From Clostridia bacterium (GTDB lineage: Bacteria; Bacillota; Clostridia; Oscillospirales; Acutalibacteraceae), in NCBI GenBank assembly GCA_900770255.1, contig CAAGJN010000067.1, forward strand, positions 38,689 to 102,688: a stretch of DNA of 64,000 nucleotides, in the 5' to 3' direction. Below are positions 52,155-61,161 of the stretch, in pieces. Position 1 is the stretch's first letter. The number at the start of each line of letters is the position of its first letter. The position numbers were made by a program, and so were the translations under genes. The notes below the pieces were generated by a model. It searched no databases. It was not told the origin of the DNA and was given only the letters and a program-made list of their open reading frames with translations.

Positions 52155-53939
52155 TTACTTGTTGAGGTTTGCCTTGAGGGTATCAAGCTCGGCTACAAGA
52201 GCCTTGGGAAGCTTGTCGCCGAACTTGGCGTAGAACTCCTCGATACCTTCGACCTCGCCCTCCCACAGGGAGTTATCGACGCTGAGAATCTCCTTGAGCT
52301 GATCCTCGCTGACCTTGTCCTCGATGCCCTCGAGGTTTATGTCCTCAGCCTTAGGCACATAGCCGATCGCAGTCTCGTCTGCATCGACCTCGCCCTCGCA
52401 GCGCTTGATGATCCACTCAAGCACACGCAGGTTGTCGCCGAAGCCGGGCCACAGGAAGTTGCCCTCGTCGTCCTTGCGGAACCAGTTGACGTTGAAGATC
52501 TTGGGAGCCTTATCGGGATCAAGGCCTGCGCCGATGTCGATCCAATGCTGCCAATAATCAGCCATATTGTAGCCGCAGAACGGGAGCATTGCCATGGGAT
52601 CGCGGCGAACGACGCCGACTGCACCTGCTGCCGCGGCAGTTGTCTCAGAGGCCATGATAGAGCCTACGAACACGCCGTGATTCCAGCTTCTTGACTGATA
52701 GACCAGCGGAGCGAGCTTTGCTCTTCTGCCGCCGAATACGATAGCGGAGATCGGCACGCCCATGGGATTCTCAAACTCGGAGCTGATGCACGGGCAGTTG
52801 ACTGCGGGAGCCGTGAAGCGGCTGTTCGGATGAGCGCCTTTTTCCTCGCTCGTCTTGCCGTTCCAGGGTCTGCCCTGCCAGTCGATGCCGTTCTCGGGCG
52901 GATTCTTGTCAAGGCCCTCCCACCAGACGGTATTGTCGTCGAGGTTGAGAGCGACGTTTGTGAAGATAGTGTTCTTTTTAGTCGCTGCAAGAGCGTTGGG
53001 ATTGGACTTATCGTTAGTTCCGGGAGCGACGCCGAAGAAGCCGTTCTCGGGATTTATAGCATAAAGTCTGCCGTCGGGACCCTTTCTGATCCAGGAGATA
53101 TCGTCGCCGACGCACCAGACCTTGTAGCCCTTCTTTCTGTATCCCTCGGGCGGGATGAGCATGGCAAGGTTCGTCTTGCCGCAGGCCGACGGGAATGCCG
53201 CGCAGATATATTTGACCTCGCCCTTCGGATTCTCAAGGCCGAGGATAAGCATGTGCTCAGCCTGCCAGTTCTCTTTCCAGCCCTGATAGGAGGCGATACG
53301 AAGCGCGAAGCACTTCTTGCCGAGGAGCACGTTTCCGCCGTAAGCGGAGTTTACTGAGATTATGGTGTTATCCTGCGGGAACTGGCAGATATAACGCTTC
53401 TCGGGGTCGATATCGCAGCTGCAATGCAGGCCGCGCACCCAGTCGTTGCTGTCGCCGAGAGTGTCGATGACCTTCTTGCCGACTCTTGTCATTATGGACA
53501 TGTTGAGCACGACATAGATAGAATCCGTCAGCTCAATACCGATCTTTGAAAACGGAGAACCTACAGGGCCCATTGAATAGGGAATTATATACATCGTTCT
53601 GCCCTTGTAGCTGTCTCTCGCTATATCGTAGAGCATTTTGTAAGCCTCGGAGGGCTCCATCCAGTTATTCGTGGGGCCGGCTTCCTCCTTGCTGTTGGCG
53701 CAGATAAAAGTACGGTTCTCAACACGCGCAACATCGTTGGGCTTTGTTCTGTGAAGGAAGCAGCCGGGAAGCTTCTCCTCATTGAGCTTGATCATTTCTC
53801 CGGTCTCGCAGGACTTGGCGCGCAGAGCGTCGAGCTGCTCCTCGCTGCCGTCGATCCACATGACCTCATCGGGAGATACGAGCTTGATCTTCTCTTCGAT
53901 CCAGTCGATCACTGTCTTGTTCTGTGTCAAATGTTTCAT
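52155..53939 (-). CDS. pckG: Phosphoenolpyruvate carboxykinase (GTP)
   Basis: 594-residue GTP-dependent enzyme interconverting oxaloacetate and PEP. Signatures: 'YIIPYSMGPVGSPFSKIGIELTDS', the P-loop 'FPSACGKTNLAMLIPP', 'CVGDDISWIRKGPDGRLYAINPENGFFGVAPGT', and 'NWFRKDDEGNFLWPGFGDNLRVLEWI'. The GTP form rather than the ATP form (PckA) is clear. In anaerobes it often runs in the CO2-fixing direction to feed oxaloacetate and succinate. It is monocistronic with a consensus promoter. Confidence 0.97.
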   Translation of the reverse strand: MKHLTQNKTVIDWIEEKIKLVSPDEVMWIDGSEEQLDALRAKSCETGEMIKLNEEKLPGCFLHRTKPNDVARVENRTFICANSKEEAGPTNNWMEPSEAYKMLYDIARDSYKGRTMYIIPYSMGPVGSPFSKIGIELTDSIYVVLNMSIMTRVGKKVIDTLGDSNDWVRGLHCSCDIDPEKRYICQFPQDNTIISVNSAYGGNVLLGKKCFALRIASYQGWKENWQAEHMLILGLENPKGEVKYICAAFPSACGKTNLAMLIPPEGYRKKGYKVWCVGDDISWIRKGPDGRLYAINPENGFFGVAPGTNDKSNPNALAATKKNTIFTNVALNLDDNTVWWEGLDKNPPENGIDWQGRPWNGKTSEEKGAHPNSRFTAPAVNCPCISSEFENPMGVPISAIVFGGRRAKLAPLVYQSRSWNHGVFVGSIMASETTAAAAGAVGVVRRDPMAMLPFCGYNMADYWQHWIDIGAGLDPDKAPKIFNVNWFRKDDEGNFLWPGFGDNLRVLEWIIKRCEGEVDADETAIGYVPKAEDINLEGIEDKVSEDQLKEILSVDNSLWEGEVEGIEEFYAKFGDKLPKALVAELDTLKANLNK

Positions 53940-53997
53940 ATAATTTGACTCCTTCCGTCTAATCTGTTATGAAAGGCTCCATCTTTACCCAGTATAT

Positions 53998-54026
53998 ATT
54001 ATACCCTAAAAAACTCGGTTTTTCAA
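53998..54026 (-). promoter_or_regulatory. SigA promoter of pckG
   Basis: On the minus strand TTGAAA (54026-54021), 17-base spacer, perfect TATAAT (54003-53998). Confidence 0.8.
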
Positions 54027-54044
54027 TGACTAATGTGTAAACTT

Positions 54045-55079
54045 TCAGAGCTTTTTTGATAAAAATTTATCAATTTCATCAATCGGCATCGAGGCGCGCG
54101 CGTTGAGGGTCAGCGGCGCGACATTTCCGGCAATCAATTCATAATATCCCTGCGAGCCGACCATCGCCCCGTTGTCGCCGCAGAGCGACAGTTCAGGCAT
54201 AAACAGCGACCAGGAATGAACCCTACCGACATCCTCCATCTCGGCTCTGAGACGTGAATTTGCCGAGACGCCGCCGGCAAGCACTATTTTGTCAAAGCCA
54301 AAATTGACCGCGGCGCGCTCCGTATTCTCGCGCAGGCAGCGCACTACAGCCTCGATATAGGACGCGCCGAGATCGGGCACGCTGATCTTTTCGCCCTTCT
54401 GCTGCGCGTTGTGAATAATATTGACAGCTGCGGTCTTGAGGCCGGAAAAGCTGAAGTCATATTCGCTGCCGTCAACATGCGGGCGCGGGAGCTTATAGCT
54501 CTTCGGATCACCGTTTTTAGATACCCTGTCGAGGTTCACGCCGCCCGGATAATCGAGTCCCATGGCGCGCGCAGCCTTGTCCATGGCCTCGCCTGCCGCG
54601 TCGTCGCGCGTTCTGCCGATGACCTTGAAATGAGTGTAGTCGCTGACCTCTATTATATGGCTGTGACCGCCCGAGACAACGAGCGCGAGAAACGGCGGCT
54701 CAAGCTCGGGGTGAGTGATATAATTCGCCGCAATGTGCGAGCGCAGATGATGCACGGGCACAAGCGGCTTATCCGCAGCATAGGCGATCCCCTTCGCAAA
54801 ATTCACTCCGACAAGCAGTGCGCCGATAAGTCCGGGCGCATAGGTGACCGCCACGGCGCCGACATCCGAAATTTTAAGTTCGGCTCTGTCCAGCGCCTCG
54901 CCTACCACGCCGGAAATCGCCTCCGCGTGGCGTCTTGACGCTATCTCCGGCACGACTCCGCCGTAAAGTATATGTTCTTTCACCTGCGACGCGACGACAT
55001 TGGATATAACCTTTCTTCCGTCCTCGACAACTGCCGCGGCAGTCTCGTCGCAGGAGGTCTCGATCGATAGTATTTTCAC
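54045..55079 (-). CDS. tsaD: tRNA N6-threonylcarbamoyladenosine transferase TsaD
   Basis: 344-residue subunit that transfers the threonylcarbamoyl group to A37 of ANN-decoding tRNAs. Signatures: 'SIETSCDETAAAVVEDG', the metal-binding 'VPVHHLRSHIAANY', 'LVVSGGHSHIIEV', and 'LAGGVSANSRLR'. Its ATG overlaps the stop of rimI. It is the last gene of the polA-lmwPTP-rimI-tsaD operon; tsaB and tsaE are not in the window. Confidence 0.97.
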   Translation of the reverse strand: MKILSIETSCDETAAAVVEDGRKVISNVVASQVKEHILYGGVVPEIASRRHAEAISGVVGEALDRAELKISDVGAVAVTYAPGLIGALLVGVNFAKGIAYAADKPLVPVHHLRSHIAANYITHPELEPPFLALVVSGGHSHIIEVSDYTHFKVIGRTRDDAAGEAMDKAARAMGLDYPGGVNLDRVSKNGDPKSYKLPRPHVDGSEYDFSFSGLKTAAVNIIHNAQQKGEKISVPDLGASYIEAVVRCLRENTERAAVNFGFDKIVLAGGVSANSRLRAEMEDVGRVHSWSLFMPELSLCGDNGAMVGSQGYYELIAGNVAPLTLNARASMPIDEIDKFLSKKL

Positions 55080-55561
55080 TTCACTCCACCCTCACAACCG
55101 AAAAACTTCGTCATTATTTCCGCATCCTCACTCGGTGCGGTGTAGTAATTCTTTCTTATTCCCATGCTTTTGAAGCCGCGCTTGCAGTAGAGCGCTTTCG
55201 CAGGCTCGTTCGACATTCTGACCTCGAGCGTTATAAACTCGCAGCCCCGCTCTGCAGCACCGTTTTCGGCTTCCTCGAGCAGCCGTTCGGCTATTCCCTG
55301 CCGCCGCGCTTTTTCTGTCACTGCGACGTTCGTTATATAAGCCTCACCCGCTATCTCCTGCACACCGATATAGCCTACCGTCCCGCCCTGCGCCTCGGCG
55401 CAGAGAAAATGCGCCTGAGCATTGCCGAGCTCCTCAACAAGCGCGTTTTCGCTCCACGGGACGGAGAAGCATTCTCTCTCAAGCGCCGCAACGGCAGATA
55501 TATTCCGATACGTCATCTCAACTATTTCTATCTCTGCAAAAGACTTCATCTGTAAAGTCAT
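55076..55561 (-). CDS. rimI: Ribosomal-protein-alanine N-acetyltransferase RimI
   Basis: 161-residue GNAT acetyltransferase: 'ALERECFSVPWSENALVEEL', the acetyl-CoA loop 'VTEKARRQGIAERLLEEA', and 'LEVRMSNEPAKALYCKRGFKSMGIRKNYY'. By family it acetylates the N-terminus of S18 or other proteins. Its start overlaps the stop of the phosphatase gene (TGATG) and its end overlaps tsaD, the common rimI-tsaD pairing. Confidence 0.93.
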   Translation of the reverse strand: MTLQMKSFAEIEIVEMTYRNISAVAALERECFSVPWSENALVEELGNAQAHFLCAEAQGGTVGYIGVQEIAGEAYITNVAVTEKARRQGIAERLLEEAENGAAERGCEFITLEVRMSNEPAKALYCKRGFKSMGIRKNYYTAPSEDAEIMTKFFGCEGGVK

Positions 55562-55989
55562 CAGCCTTTACACTTTATTTTTTCATACAGCTCCGGCAGA
55601 GCTGCGTCGATCTCTGCGGCGCATCTGCGGTAAACCTCGATATCGCCGCCGTAGGGGTCGTCTATCCCTCCGCCGAGGATCGCAAGTTTCTCCTCCGGGA
55701 TAAGGCGGTTGAGCATATCAAAATGCTCCTGCGTCATGCAGACAATCATATCCGCTCTGCGTGAAATGCTGCGGGTGAGCAGATGCGAGCGGTGCGCGGA
55801 GATATCCACCCCGTATTCGAGCGCGACAGTCTGTGCGTTTTCGCTCGCATGTCGCCCGTCAACGGTGGCAAGCCCGGCGCTCGAGCAGATAATGCTGCTG
55901 TCCCCTTTTTCTTTCAGAAGCTTTTTGAACATCGCCTCCGCCATCGGGCTGCGGCATATGTTACCCGTGCAGACAAAAATCAGATACAT
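55561..55989 (-). CDS. Low-molecular-weight protein-tyrosine phosphatase family
   Basis: 142-residue phosphatase with the P-loop 'VCTGNICRSP' (Cys7 nucleophile, Arg13) and the Asp loop 'DDPYGG' near the C-terminus. It resembles the YwlE protein-arginine phosphatases of Firmicutes, but position 11 is Ile, the residue typical of tyrosine phosphatases, where YwlE has Thr; so tyrosine specificity is more likely. The start at 55989 has AAAGGAAG upstream; the longer frame would overlap polA. Coupled to rimI. Confidence 0.9.
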   Translation of the reverse strand: MYLIFVCTGNICRSPMAEAMFKKLLKEKGDSSIICSSAGLATVDGRHASENAQTVALEYGVDISAHRSHLLTRSISRRADMIVCMTQEHFDMLNRLIPEEKLAILGGGIDDPYGGDIEVYRRCAAEIDAALPELYEKIKCKG

Positions 55990-56017
55990 ATAAAAACTTC
56001 CTTTCGGCGAATCGCTG

Positions 56018-58582
56018 TCAGCCCTTTGCTTCGTACCAGGTGCGCCCGACATGGACGTCGGCCGTCAGCGCTACAGAGAGCTTGACAGCGTTCTCCATCT
56101 CCTCCTTGAGCAGTCTGCTGACAGTCTCCGCCTCATTCTGCGGAGCTTCGACTATGAGCTCGTCGTGCACCTGCATTATCAGGCGCGCGGCGAGATTTTC
56201 ACGCTCAAGGCGGTCAAAAACTCTTATCATCGCTATTTTTATTATATCCGCGGCGGTGCCCTGGATCGGCATATTGCGCGCGACGCGCTCGCCGAAGGCT
56301 CTTGTGTTGCCGTTCGAGGAGCTGAGCTCCGGCAGATAGCGGCGGCGGGCAAACATAGTCTCGGCGTAGCCGTCCTTCTTAGCCTTTTCCACAACCCTCG
56401 TCATATATTCGCTGACCCCGGAATAGTGGCGCAGATATCCCTTGATATATTCATCTGCCTCGGCTCTGCTGACGCCGATATCCTTTGCGAGCGAGAAAGC
56501 TCCGATGCCGTAGACTATACCGAAATTGACCGCCTTTGCACGGCTGCGCATTATCGGAGTCACAAGCTGCGGCGGCATATCGAAAACCTCGGAAGCCGTG
56601 ACGGTGTGGATATCCGTGCCGTCGTTGAACGCGCGGATCATGTTCTGATCGCCGGATATATGCGCGAGCACACGCAGCTCGATCTGAGAATAATCCGCGT
56701 CAACCAGCACCCAGCCCGGACGGGCGACGAAGAATTTTCGCATCTCGCGCCCGAGTGGTGAGCGCACGGGTATATTCTGAAGATTGGGCTCTGCGGACGA
56801 TATTCTGCCCGTCCGCGTCTCGGTCTGGTTGAGTGTCGAACGGATGCGGCCGTCCTCGCCGATGACCTTGAGCAAACCGTCGCAATAAGTCGATCTGAGC
56901 TTCGACAGCGTTCTGTATTCGAGTATATCGTGCACGACCGGGTGCTTGCTCTCCAGCGATTCGAGCACCTGTGCATCGGTCGAATAACCGCTCTTTGTCT
57001 TTTTCTTTGCCGGCAGGCCGAGCTTATCAAACAGCGCCTCGCCGAGCTGCTTAGGCGAGTTTAGGTTAAACTCATAACCGACGAGCGAATATATCTCCCG
57101 CTCAATTTCCTCCGTCCTCTCGCCGAGCTGCCTGCCGAACTCGGCTATGCCGTCGCGGTCAACCGCAAAGCCTATCTGTTCCATGGACGAGAGCACGCGC
57201 GCAAGCGGCAGTTCTATATCATTGAGGAGCTTCTGCTGGCCGTTCTCCTCTGTTTTTCTGTTCATCGCGTCAAAGAGCTTTCTGAGAGACGCGGCGGCTG
57301 AATCGGCCTCCTCTGAGCTCTCTGAGGGCACGACGGCCGAATATTCGCCCGCAAGGCGCATCACGTCATAGGCGGGCGCGGAGGGGTTCAAAACGTAGCC
57401 CTCGAGCTCGAGATCGCCGCACATGTTTCTGCACTGTGCGGAGCATTTCTCCGCGAGCGAATAGAGCGATTTTATATCCGCCGTGAATTTTTTGATGTTT
57501 TTGTCCTCGAGCAGCTTTATAAAAAAGGGATAGAAGCCGTCTGCGGCGCAGTCGGTCACGATGACCTTGTCTCCGAGGTTAAAGCGGCACTTCTCGCCGT
57601 CCCAGAGGAACCAGGCCTCGCCGTCCGATTTTATCCGCGTCATGAGCTCTGAAAGGTCGCTTTCCACGCAGACGGGCATCGGCTTCTCCTCATGCTCCTC
57701 GGTGAGCGCGGTATTGATTATCTCAAGGCCGAGGCGGTCAATGAGCTTGAACATCTCGAGATCCGCGAGCATGCGCGTGACTTTGAAAATATCGGGCTGT
57801 CTGAGCAAATAGCTCTCCGGGTCGGAGTCTATCGGGATGTCGCAGTTTATTGTGCCGAGCTTTTTGCTCAGAAACGCCATATCCTTATCCCTGATCAGCT
57901 TGTCTTTGACTGCGGGGCGGATATCGAGCGTATCTATATTGTCATAGATATTTTCTATCGTACCGAAGCGCGCTATAAGATCGCCCGCCGTCTTTTCACC
58001 TATACCCGCGACGCCGGGAATATTATCGGAGCTGTCCCCCATAAGCGCCTTTATATCGATCAGGTTCTCCGGATCGACTCCGTATTTTTCTCGCACCGCT
58101 TCGGGCGTGTATCTGTCAGTGGCGGGCTTGCCCATCTTTGTAGAGGCGAGCAACACATTGACGCTGTCCGAGACGAGCTGGAGGCTGTCCCTGTCCCCCG
58201 TAGCTATCGTGCAGACGGACGAGCCGCTGTGCTTTGCGAGGGTGCCTAAGATATCGTCGGCCTCAAAGCCGGGCTTCTCGACAACCGGGACTCCCATGGC
58301 GCCGAGCAGCTCCTTGAGCACGGGAAGTTGCTGCGCGAGCTCCTCGGGCATGCCTTTTCGCGTGGCCTTATAGCCGCCGTACATCTCGTGGCGGAAGGTC
58401 GGCTGTTTGACGTCAAACGCGACTGCGACAGCCTGCGGGCTGCTCTCCTCCTTCAGACGCAGATAGATGTTTAAAAATCCGTAGATGGCATTCGTAAATC
58501 TGCCGTCTTTCGTTGTGAGTACCTTGATGCCGTAAAACGCGCGGTTCAATATGCTGTTGCCGTCGATAACGAGAAAGTTCAT
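56018..58582 (-). CDS. polA: DNA polymerase I
   Basis: 854-residue repair polymerase. The N-terminal 5'-nuclease domain (about 1-290) has 'VIDGNSILNRAFYGI', 'FEADDILGTLA' and 'GDSSDNIPGVAGIGEKTA'. The middle 3'-5' exonuclease-like domain (about 300-460) lacks the DxE metal motif and looks inactive, as in Bacillus. The polymerase domain has motif A 'DADYSQIELRVLAHISGD', the O-helix region 'RSRAKAVNFGIVYG' and motif C 'QVHDELIVEAP'. First gene of the polA-lmwPTP-rimI-tsaD operon. Confidence 0.97.
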   Translation of the reverse strand: MNFLVIDGNSILNRAFYGIKVLTTKDGRFTNAIYGFLNIYLRLKEESSPQAVAVAFDVKQPTFRHEMYGGYKATRKGMPEELAQQLPVLKELLGAMGVPVVEKPGFEADDILGTLAKHSGSSVCTIATGDRDSLQLVSDSVNVLLASTKMGKPATDRYTPEAVREKYGVDPENLIDIKALMGDSSDNIPGVAGIGEKTAGDLIARFGTIENIYDNIDTLDIRPAVKDKLIRDKDMAFLSKKLGTINCDIPIDSDPESYLLRQPDIFKVTRMLADLEMFKLIDRLGLEIINTALTEEHEEKPMPVCVESDLSELMTRIKSDGEAWFLWDGEKCRFNLGDKVIVTDCAADGFYPFFIKLLEDKNIKKFTADIKSLYSLAEKCSAQCRNMCGDLELEGYVLNPSAPAYDVMRLAGEYSAVVPSESSEEADSAAASLRKLFDAMNRKTEENGQQKLLNDIELPLARVLSSMEQIGFAVDRDGIAEFGRQLGERTEEIEREIYSLVGYEFNLNSPKQLGEALFDKLGLPAKKKTKSGYSTDAQVLESLESKHPVVHDILEYRTLSKLRSTYCDGLLKVIGEDGRIRSTLNQTETRTGRISSAEPNLQNIPVRSPLGREMRKFFVARPGWVLVDADYSQIELRVLAHISGDQNMIRAFNDGTDIHTVTASEVFDMPPQLVTPIMRSRAKAVNFGIVYGIGAFSLAKDIGVSRAEADEYIKGYLRHYSGVSEYMTRVVEKAKKDGYAETMFARRRYLPELSSSNGNTRAFGERVARNMPIQGTAADIIKIAMIRVFDRLERENLAARLIMQVHDELIVEAPQNEAETVSRLLKEEMENAVKLSVALTADVHVGRTWYEAKG

Positions 58583-58671
58583 TTTCTGCCTCCGTGTCGG
58601 TCGTTTTCAATAGCGCCTAAATCGATTGTCATTGTTTTATTATACCACAAATATTTATCTTTGCATACTTT

Positions 58672-59790
58672 TTATATGCGTCTGCCCTTTATATAGACGC
58701 ACCGGAGTTCTTTAAGATCCGAGGAGAGCACCGTAAAATCGGCGCGCTTGCCGGGCGCGATGCTGCCCGTGACACTATCGGCGCCGATAGCGCGGGCGGG
58801 ATTTATCGTACAGGATTTGACCGCCTGTCTGACAGGCACGCCGAAGCTGATTATGTTTTTGAACTCCTCGAAAATATTCGTTGTGCTCGCGGCTATCGTG
58901 CCGTCCCCGAGCAGCGCTTTACCGTCCCTGACATAAACCGTCTGACTGCCGAGCACATACTCTCCGTCGCCCATTCCGGAGGCGCACATCGAGTCGGAGA
59001 CGACGACGCTTCTCTCCTCTCCGAGCGTTCTGTAGAGCATGACAAGATAGTCAGGATGGATGTGCATACCATCGCTGATGAGCTCCGCCGTAGCGTTCTG
59101 AGCGTTGAGCGCCGCAACAACAGTACCCGGTCTGCGGTTGAACACCGGATCCATACCGTTTGTAAGATGCGTAGTGTGGGTTATGCCGTTTTGATAGCCC
59201 AGAGCTGCCTGTTCATATGTCGCCGCTGTATGTGCGGCAGATACCGTGCACAGCTTCGACGCTTCGTGTGCGAACTCTATTGCGCCGTCGAGCTCCGGGG
59301 CGAGCGACACAAGGCGCACCCTGCAAATACCATTGAGCGCCTTGAGCTCGTCTATATCCGGCTTTCTCAGATATTCGGCGCTCTGCGCTCCGCGCTTCTC
59401 ATATGAAAGAAACGGTCCCTCCATATTGACGCCGTGGATATATGCGCCGTTCTCATTGCCCATATACTCGGCCGCTCTTGCAAACGACCTCTCGATATGC
59501 TCATAGGGCAGAGTCATCGACGCCGGACAGAACGAGGTCACGCCGAAACCGGCGAGTGTGCGGGACATTATATCGAGCGAGTCGGGCTTTGCATCCGAAA
59601 AATCCGCGCCGCCGCAGCCGTGGATATGTATATCAATAAAACCGGGCAGCACAGCACAGCCGGAAAGGTCGTGCGTCTGGGCGTCCGAGAGACTCTCGCC
59701 TATCTCTGCTATAACGCCGTTTTCAACCCTGATATCGGCTCGGCGCCGCTCAAAATTCTCATCAAAAATATCTGCGTTTTTCAGTATCAT
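58672..59790 (-). CDS. nagA: N-acetylglucosamine-6-phosphate deacetylase
   Basis: 372-residue amidohydrolase converting GlcNAc-6-P to glucosamine-6-P in amino-sugar use and wall recycling. Motifs: 'LPGFIDIHIHGCGGADFSD' (HxH), 'HGVNMEGPFLSYEKRGAQ' (Glu ligand), 'SAAHTAATYEQA', 'THLTNGMDP' and 'VSDSMCASGMGDGEY' (catalytic Asp). GGAGGT lies 6 bases before the ATG. nagB is not in the window. Confidence 0.95.
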   Translation of the reverse strand: MILKNADIFDENFERRRADIRVENGVIAEIGESLSDAQTHDLSGCAVLPGFIDIHIHGCGGADFSDAKPDSLDIMSRTLAGFGVTSFCPASMTLPYEHIERSFARAAEYMGNENGAYIHGVNMEGPFLSYEKRGAQSAEYLRKPDIDELKALNGICRVRLVSLAPELDGAIEFAHEASKLCTVSAAHTAATYEQAALGYQNGITHTTHLTNGMDPVFNRRPGTVVAALNAQNATAELISDGMHIHPDYLVMLYRTLGEERSVVVSDSMCASGMGDGEYVLGSQTVYVRDGKALLGDGTIAASTTNIFEEFKNIISFGVPVRQAVKSCTINPARAIGADSVTGSIAPGKRADFTVLSSDLKELRCVYIKGRRI

Positions 59791-59810
59791 GCCGTACCTC
59801 CGAAAACTGA

Positions 59811-59857
59811 AAAAGGGGCTGTTTCATATTGCGGTCAATACAAAACAGCCCTTTTTT
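59811..59857 (-). terminator. Intrinsic terminator after acpP
   Basis: Stem GGGCTGTTT / AAAACAGCCC with A and T runs on the two sides. Confidence 0.75.
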
Positions 59858-59868
59858 GTTTTTTTCTC

Positions 59869-60099
59869 TTACTCGTTGTCGTCAATGAACTTGACGATAT
59901 CGCCGACAGTTCTGATATGATCGAGAACATCGTCGGGAACTTCAAGGTTGAACTCCTCCTCGATCGACATGGAGAGATCGACAAGATCAAGGCTGTCTGC
60001 ACCGAGATCGCCGGAAAGCGAAGCGTCCTCCGTCACGAGATGGCTGTCTATCTCGAGCTGCTCGCAAATGATCTTCTGTACTCTTTCAAAGGTTGACAT
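59869..60099 (-). CDS. acpP: Acyl carrier protein
   Basis: 76-residue acidic carrier of growing fatty acids. The phosphopantetheine attachment Ser36 is in 'LGADSLDLVDL'. It is typical of fatty-acid-synthesis AcpP in length and charge. It stands alone here, away from fab genes, with its own promoter and terminator. GGAG precedes the ATG. Confidence 0.96.
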   Translation of the reverse strand: MSTFERVQKIICEQLEIDSHLVTEDASLSGDLGADSLDLVDLSMSIEEEFNLEVPDDVLDHIRTVGDIVKFIDDNE

Positions 60100-60174
60100 T
60101 TTTATTTCTCCTTATAATATTTTTCATCAGCTAAAATACGGGAGCCTTACGCTGCCTGTCTCTTTATAGTATAG

Positions 60175-60203
60175 ATATTATTAACATTATCGCCGTTTGT
60201 CAA
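60175..60203 (-). promoter_or_regulatory. SigA promoter of acpP
   Basis: On the minus strand a perfect TTGACA (60203-60198), 17-base spacer, TAATAT (60180-60175). Confidence 0.75.
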
Positions 60204-60323
60204 TACTTTATCTGTAAAAAATTTATTAAATTCAGTTTTATTTTTTGCCCCGAGCTCTGCGGGTGAATAATACACGGCGGCATGAAAAAAATATATATGA
60301 CAACAAATACCGCAGGTGATCAC

Positions 60324-60689
60324 ATGGACATTTTTCTGGATTTTCTAAAGGCCTTTGTTATCGGCGGAGCAATTTGCGCCGTCGGTCAGATAATAATGGA
60401 CACAACTAAGCTGACCCCGGGCAGGATACTCGTCTGCTTCGTCGTAGCGGGTGTGGTGCTGGGCGCGGTCGGACTCTACGAGCCTTTGGTCAAATGGGCG
60501 GGCGCCGGAGCCACCGTGCCGTTGACCGGCTTCGGCTTTGCGATGGTCAAGGGCGTGCGCGAGGCAATCGCCGAAAAGGGTGCGCTCGGAATACTGACAG
60601 GACCGCTGACCGCCTCGAGCGCGGGAATAACGGCCGCGGTTCTCTGCGGACTCATCGCCTCGTTCGTGGCAAGGCCTAAGGAGAAATAG
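60324..60689 (+). CDS. spoVAE: Stage V sporulation protein AE (SpoVAE/SpoVAEb)
   Basis: 121-residue membrane protein of the SpoVA complex, which moves dipicolinic acid into the forespore and releases it at germination. The conserved core is 'FLKAFVIGGAICAVGQIIMDTTKLTPGRILV', 'VLGAVGLYEPLVKWAGAGATVPLTGFGFAMVKG' and 'GPLTASSAGITAAVLCGL'. The ATG at 60324 is chosen to match family length, with AGGTGA upstream; a longer start is possible. The neighbours spoVAC and spoVAD, normally adjacent, are absent here. Confidence 0.9.
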   Translation: MDIFLDFLKAFVIGGAICAVGQIIMDTTKLTPGRILVCFVVAGVVLGAVGLYEPLVKWAGAGATVPLTGFGFAMVKGVREAIAEKGALGILTGPLTASSAGITAAVLCGLIASFVARPKEK

Positions 60690-60698
60690 AGCAAAAAA

Positions 60699-60746
60699 TC
60701 ACCTGCAATACGGACACGCCGATATCGCAGGTGAAATTCTTTTTTT
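60699..60746 (+). terminator. Intrinsic terminator after spoVAE
   Basis: Stem TCACCTGC / GCAGGTGA with a 20-base loop region and a run of T (60740-60746). Confidence 0.7.
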
Positions 60747-60749
60747 AAT

Positions 60750-60929
60750 TCAGTTGGCTGCGGGAGCGCAGGTATCGCAGCAGGAGCAGGAAACATAGTT
60801 CTCCGGCTCATCAGCGGCGGCCTTTTTCTTGTCTATAATCTTCTTAACAGCAAATGCTATACCGGCAACAGCGGCGGCAACAGCTATGATAATCGCAACG
60901 ATCTTGATGATCTTCTTGGCTTTTTCCAT
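60750..60929 (-). CDS. Small membrane protein with Cys-rich C-terminus
   Basis: 59-residue open frame with an excellent ribosome site (GGGAGG, 7 bases before the ATG). It has a basic start (MEKAKKIIK), one hydrophobic helix (about 10-28: 'VAIIIAVAAAVAGIAFAV'), a basic stretch (KKIIDKKKAAA), and a C-terminal 'YVSCSCCDTCAPAAN' with four cysteines. It resembles no named family that I know. The Cys cluster could bind a metal on the cytoplasmic or outer side. It is convergent with spoVAE. Confidence 0.7.
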   Translation of the reverse strand: MEKAKKIIKIVAIIIAVAAAVAGIAFAVKKIIDKKKAAADEPENYVSCSCCDTCAPAAN

Positions 60930-61104
60930 GGTCTCACCTCCCGTTAGCTTTTTATCGTTTTAATTATACGACAACAGCATTGAAAAGTCAAACAATATGA
61001 GAAAAGTTTACAATTACAATTTGCGCGCTGCTCCAAATAAAACAAAAGCCCCGCGAAAACGATTAAAATCCCGCCGCGCCGCGCTTTTTTGAAGCTCGCG
61101 GATA

Positions 61105-61146
61105 ATAAAAAAATTAACGGCAATGGCACGGGCCAAAACCGTTAAT
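61105..61146 (-). terminator. Intrinsic terminator after rpsT
   Basis: Inverted repeat ATTAACGG / CCGTTAAT; on the minus strand it is followed by TTTTTTT. Confidence 0.75.
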
Positions 61147-61161
61147 CGCTTGTTTGCAATT

